This document shows positions 59,071 through 64,000 of a stretch of DNA of 64,000 nucleotides, one piece after another. A model generated the notes under the pieces. The model saw nothing but the letters and a program-made list of their open reading frames with translations. It was not told the origin of the DNA and made no database searches. Position numbers and translations under genes: made by a program. The stretch covers positions 372,001-436,000 of the forward strand of contig JAUFSD010000018.1 of the NCBI GenBank assembly GCA_033030425.1. The letters are read 5' to 3'. The DNA comes from Verpa conica. Its lineage: Eukaryota > Ascomycota > Pezizomycetes > Pezizales > Morchellaceae. Within the stretch, counting starts at the first letter, position 1, and each line of letters starts with the position of its first letter.

Positions 59071-59641
59071 GTTGTCCGCCTAGGTGCATTGGTATGCATT
59101 CATAGGTTACAAAACATTGCTTCTTGGCCTCTGTGCGAGGGAGCGAAGTTTATAAGTGTGGGCTTTGAATTTTATTTTATTCGATTGGCTTAGATTTAGT
59201 CTCGTGGTGAGAATATGGGTTTTGGTTTGATTGGGTTGGGTTGGGTTCAGGGGGCTCTTTGTACTGGAAGAAATTCTATGGTCAGGACATGGAGCTGAAA
59301 CTCCTTTGCTGGGTGAGCCCCGGTAATTCTGTAAATATCAGATTAGTACTATTCATGAGCTAGAGCAATCACTCATTGTATGTGCCATACGTCACTGGAA
59401 AAGCATGGATTGTATCAGTGCCACGAATGAACGTTAATGTTACAAGTGTAAAAATAATGGATCACCACCACCCATACCACACAACTTAATGCGATTTTCT
59501 CGGTAATATTTCCAGCCAGTAACTTCAATTTGATACTTATTAACAAACTATGGCCCCGACTTGAATCTATTTTTAATTTTTTTATCTTATTCTATTAAAG
59601 TTGTTAAATGTCCGTGTATATAGTTGACAAAAAGTGTATCC
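59071..59641. other. Intergenic region
   Basis: AT-rich spacer with GGGTTGGGTTGGG near 59240; no gene supported. Confidence 0.45.
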
Positions 59642-59646
59642 GTCTG

Positions 59647-60261
59647 TACGGCGGACTGCAGCGACCACTCCGCCATAATTGCGAAAGTGAAAAGCCAGAA
59701 TCATCCCCCCACTAAAATTCCGTCCAAAGTTAATGAGCCAATAAATACATTTGAATTACCTTGTGCTCTTGATAAGTAAATACACTTTCTCTTACCTATA
59801 GCGCCCTAGAAAGCAAGTAGAAGAGGGATGAAAGTAAGGTTTTAGGATAGAGACCCTTGTCCTGAGACGCAATTGGGATATTGTGGGTGTAGAGATCTCT
59901 AAAAAGATTGTTCACAACCCCCCTCCCAAAAATTTTTTTTTAAAAGAATTTATATGCCTAGCTGAGATATCCCTAATGGTCTATAAAGCTTCTGGGTAGC
60001 TGTAATCTCTCTACTTCAAGCCTGAGATGTCCCAATTGGGAAACAGGGTAAGGAGTTTACTTAAAAACCTCACTTCCACCCCTCTTCCACTTACATCCCA
60101 GGGTGATATAGGTAAGAGGAAGTTTATTTACTTATCAAGAGCACAAGTTAATTTAAATGTACTTATTGGCTCATTGATTTTGGGGGAAACTTTGGTGGAG
60201 GGGGGGATTCTGGTCTTTCACTTTCGCAATTATGGCGGAGTGGTCGCTGCAGTCCGCCGTA
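59647..60261. mobile_element. 615-bp fold-back element (MITE-like)
   Basis: The element is a near-complete inverted repeat: left arm from 59647 (TACGGCGGACTGCAGCGACC) and right arm ending at 60261 (its reverse complement), pairing continuously, with gaps and mismatches, to the AATTGGG pair at 59871 and 60034, around a central loop of about 80 bp. The arms match strongly for the first about 160 bp. Directly outside both ends stands GTCTG (59642-59646 and 60262-60266), fitting a 5-bp target duplication; alternatively the outermost TA is a TA duplication, as in Tc1/mariner-type MITEs. Each terminus also holds an inner GGCGGA...TCCGCC palindrome. No coding sequence is present. Confidence 0.85.
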
Positions 60262-60266
60262 GTCTG

Positions 60267-63200
60267 TAGGTTAGACTTGGCAGGTGCTGATTGATTGGTT
60301 GCTCTACATATCACTAATAATAATATATATATGACTTGGCGGGCGATCTTTGGGAGTATGTTGGATCTTTGCCGTAGAAAGCTACAAAGTGATCCTCGGG
60401 GTTCATACTACTTTTTATCCCTACTACTAGTGAATCATACGAGTAGAGCCTTGTGATGATAATGGTGAATATGCTTCATCGTGGCGTTTTTTAACGGTGT
60501 ATTCAGGGCTAAGGAATTTCTTCAAACATCTCGTCCGAGCTGTCTGTGTGCTGTATTAAAAGAAGGGTTCCTAGCCTCAAAGTATTTCATGATCTCTGGG
60601 TATTACATAAGTCTTAAGACGGCTAAGATTAATTTTTGTGATCTCAACACTGTTAGAATAATATTTAACAAACACCTCCTAAAATCAAGCATCAGATTGA
60701 AAGGGCCATATTCGATTCCTAGAATATCGGAAATAGAGAGGTTCCCGGAATCCAGGGACTTCTATCAATATGGTCGAGAAAATTAGCTTTGACATTTCTG
60801 AGCTCACCAAGATAACCGCGACCTGGTCCACAATAGCTTCTGTCTCCGTATACACTATCGGCAAAAATCTCTTAAAGCTACCTTGTTGATTTGCTCGCTC
60901 AAGACGAAGCAGAAACCGCTGCTATTCACCTATTCGGTCGGGAAATTTGGGGGATGGAGTCTGAAAGTAAAAACTTTGTCAGCGGGGAAGAAAGTGTTTG
61001 TACTCCCTCCAGACTAAATAAGGGCCAAAATACTACTCTTTTTGTCGAGGGCCTTGCGAAGTATTGTTGGGGGACAAAAATAACCGCCCACCTATGACAG
61101 CCATATCCCAGATAGGAACTGAAGCAGGAATTAATAAGAACAGGAAATTGAACTATAGAGAGAATTGAGTGTTAATTTATGTACTATTAATTTTATATAG
61201 TGGGTAAAGGTATTATGTTAATGTGGGGCTCCTGGTTTTCATGTGGGTGGGTAGTTATTTATGCTCCCCGACAATATTTTGACACCAGAGGAGAACCCAA
61301 GGTGGGAGGGCAGGCGCTGAGGACTCCTTTCAATTGCCACGGAGAGATTTCAAGCGACACCGAATTATTGGTAGAAATCCTGCTTTGGACCGAAGGGCAG
61401 CTGATTAAATAAAACAGCAACACCTGGGATCTGGCCCTTGGGAGAAATAGTGGTCTGCATCATGATTCCTCACTCGCTCGAGTTCCTTGAACAATAGGTG
61501 TAGGGGTTTATCCCACGGTAAGGGCACCAATAACTCACTCTACCTTTATGAAGAGACTATTGGGCTTAAAGAAAATTAGAGCTCTTGGTGTTTAGCGATA
61601 ATCTTATGATAGCTCCTTACTTCGGCATGTTCCACACGTAAATCGAGCATCTGCAGGCTGAATCGAAGTAATGACATAACTCGAACCGCAGATTCTGAAA
61701 TCTAGATCGAAGTAAGTTTCGAGTCTAGAGTTTTTCTCTCCCGATTCGTCCTACCTACCATATAGTTAGAGAAATATCATTTTCTAACTGCCGACTACTT
61801 ACCAGCTCAAACTCAATGTTGGGCCAGCCCAGCCTTCAGCAAATCAACCAATCTATAATTAACTAGACAAGTCTTCCAGTTGTAAAAGAACCCTCCCGAT
61901 AGGCAAAAAAGTGCAAAGTATGGCCTATAGTTAGCTAGGCTCAATTCTGATCCGATATACACGGGAAGTCATGGATTTTTGATTCGGTTCCAAACTACCG
62001 GGGCTGCTCAAGAATCGAGCTTGACTGAATGTGTGGTCATCGCGCTCGATAGTTAGCGGATCGTTGGCCTCGTGTATACTGCGCACTAGCTTGACCCTAA
62101 CCAAAGGGCGTTTTTTATCAATTATCTCTAGAAAGAGCATACATGTGTTGGTGGGTAAGGAGGAATGCCAGATCACCCCCTCTTTGCTGCGGGTTCGTTG
62201 TCACTCACGCACAGTGCGCACAACTTCGCACTCAGAAAACCACGACCGGGACTCGCTTGTTGGTACAGAGCATAGGGATACAGGAGAGCTAACTCGTATA
62301 TGGTGATATGCTTTTTGGTAGGGTTTTTGTTTGTTGACATACGTGTACATTATGTGAGCGAGTGATCTGTTATGACTAGCGTATTCGACAGGGTTGTGGG
62401 TCAGTCGGGGTAGTGTGCCGCATGAAAACACAGCAAAACATCAAGAGCAGCCTAGCTAGTAGCTACAGAACTACAACAGTATAGAGATAAATAATTAGCT
62501 ATAAATGTGTTTTAGAAGAGTAACTAAGGATTATAGACCCTATAGCCAAATTGCCCTATAATTTTTTGTGTTATGCTGCTTTCTAAGTTCTCCATACAAG
62601 ATTGTGTGTGATTAGGGGCCAGGAGAGTTTCTCAGTGACCATTGGCCAAATTCACCTATAAAAAAAAGAGAAGTAATCCAAAGGATAGATTATACCAAAT
62701 ATCAAATATCAAATAAAATCAAGCTATTTGAATATTGGAGATGGGTGTCATACAGCTGGTAGTATGTTCATTTTTCTGTGTTGCTATGCGACACACTACC
62801 TCGACCAACCCGTCAAGTACGTTAGCTTTTACCCTACGGGCAGAAATAGGCAAAGTGCTTATAGCACCACCGAACAAAGGGGCAGATTAACATGTCCAAG
62901 CAAAGTCTTAGATTTTAGCCAAACTTTGCGTTTCTAAGATGTAATGTGCACTATCATCGCCTCATAGCCCTATCAACCCCGCACGGAGTAGTCTCTTAAC
63001 CTAAGCACAGTGTAAAGTCATGGCGGCGAAGAAATATACCTCATAAGAATCTACACGAAATCTTCTGTATCGGACTGCATTAGCCCCTAGGGTAATATAC
63101 ATGTAATACGGAGCAAACATGAACCAAAGTTCACAGAGGTAAATGAGATAATCATACCTGACTGAACGGGCCACTCATTTCAGCAAATACCTTATCTTAA

Positions 63201-64000
63201 CACGGGTTTTGAGCCGATTTGGCACATCCTGACATGGCTCTGCATTCTGCATAGTGATAGAGTGAGGTTTCTGAGTGGATTAGGATTAGTGGGCCCTATT
63301 TTTTTTGTTAAGGATATAGAATAATATGAAACAGAACAGAGGTAAGCGGTAGTATTATCTTACCGATTGACCAAAGATCAAAGAGCTGATTCAATGGCAA
63401 GGATATTTTTCGAGAGCTAGCATCGAAGCCACTTACAGCTTTTTTTTTATGAGGTACTCTACGGACAAAGGGCCGTGGTGACGTCTTTCCTAGTATTCTT
63501 CTAATAGTATACCTGGAGAGTATGTACGTGTTATAAGAAGCGATAGATTACTGGAGCCACCTAGTGTTATCTTAGGGAGGTCGGATTTTCTATTTAACTC
63601 GGCCACTAGGTTAGCGAGTGATAGGTTGTGAGTGCCATGGGTTGAATGTAAGAGAGTCACTGACCTGGCCCTTTACTAGATCCGTCTGGCCGATGATCGA
63701 TTCACTGAGTGAAGACGCACAGTAGAGTACTTATACACTAGAAGACGGCATTAGAGCTATCCTTACCTAGTGGGGGCGTCGTACGCCCTGGACGAAGCAG
63801 CCAACGTCCACGGGACATTTTATGCCTTTCCCATAACCCTTCACTTTGTTGAGGGCATTTTTGCGCTAAGCCTGGCCATCAGACCAAAAAAAAAACAATT
63901 TAGTTTGTTTTTCTAATCTTGGTTTTTTTTCGTTATCCTGGTGTTGGCTACGTGTATGTGCCACACGACTTGTTGCCTTATAAGAAGAGGCTCAAGTTTT
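60267..64000. other. Gene-poor, AT-rich end of the window
   Basis: Only short frames without motifs or splice context occur (for example 60481-60786, 60891-61097 and 62031-62306). A TACATGTA lies at 63098-63105. No tRNA, transposon domain or clear repeat family was recognised. Decayed transposons remain possible. Confidence 0.45.

Noticed and set aside
60481..61097. Plus-strand frames of 101 and 68 codons after the fold-back element
   Set aside because: No conserved domain; joining them needs unsupported splices. A transposon remnant could not be shown.

Overview
The window looks like nuclear DNA of a filamentous ascomycete, plausibly a Pezizomycete, though the class is inferred. Genes are split by many short introns (mostly 45-70 nt) with GT...AG ends and CTAAC/CTGAC-type branch sites. 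Most conserved genes match fungal families (V-ATPase, Sm, RFC, GPN, DEAD-box, spermidine synthase), and long AT-rich gene-poor stretches lie between them. All assignments come from reading the translated sequence; no database search was possible. Where I rebuilt spliced genes, the summed exon lengths are multiples of three and the reading frame stays open across every junction.

Layout. 1-9 kb is a dense housekeeping block: GPN2 GTPase, V-ATPase subunit F (VMA7) divergent from a PDCD2/TSR4-type ribosome factor, SmD1 (SMD1), an F-box/ankyrin protein and an Mpv17/PMP22 membrane protein. 9-24 kb is an accessory island: two tandem F-box paralogues, an APH-fold phosphotransferase-like protein with an altered catalytic motif, the decayed tail of a second APH copy, an apparently intact SesB-like alpha/beta hydrolase (an NLR-associated domain) and, immediately downstream, a broken NACHT/ankyrin remnant, plus a fold-back repeat. 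24-42 kb returns to core genes: RFC3, a large secreted cysteine-rich protein, LIN1/CD2BP2, DRS1 helicase, an MFS-type transporter, a URI/Bud27-type prefoldin and a CMP/dCMP-type (DRAP-like) deaminase. 42-57 kb holds a DUF202 membrane protein in six exons, an 11-exon proline-rich orphan, a DUF6594 membrane protein, spermidine synthase (SPE3), a GH31 alpha-xylosidase-like enzyme and a sulfite-oxidase-family molybdoenzyme. 57-64 kb is gene-poor and repeat-rich: a 119-bp tandem repeat followed by hairpins, and a 615-bp nearly perfect fold-back element (59647-60261) with target-site-duplication-like flanks.

How it fits together. The core genes serve unrelated basic functions (RNA polymerase assembly, vacuolar acidification, 40S maturation, splicing, DNA replication, 60S biogenesis, polyamine synthesis), and their adjacency looks like ordinary fungal gene order. 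The accessory island combines F-box, APH-like and NLR-related families that expand and decay quickly in filamentous fungi. Transition-type differences between the arms of the 23-kb fold-back, and TAG stops where Trp codons are expected in the ankyrin remnant, would fit repeat-induced point mutation, but that is inference. The best candidates for undescribed items are the fold-back element, the 119-bp repeat/hairpin locus, and the surviving hydrolase beside its dead NACHT-ankyrin partner.
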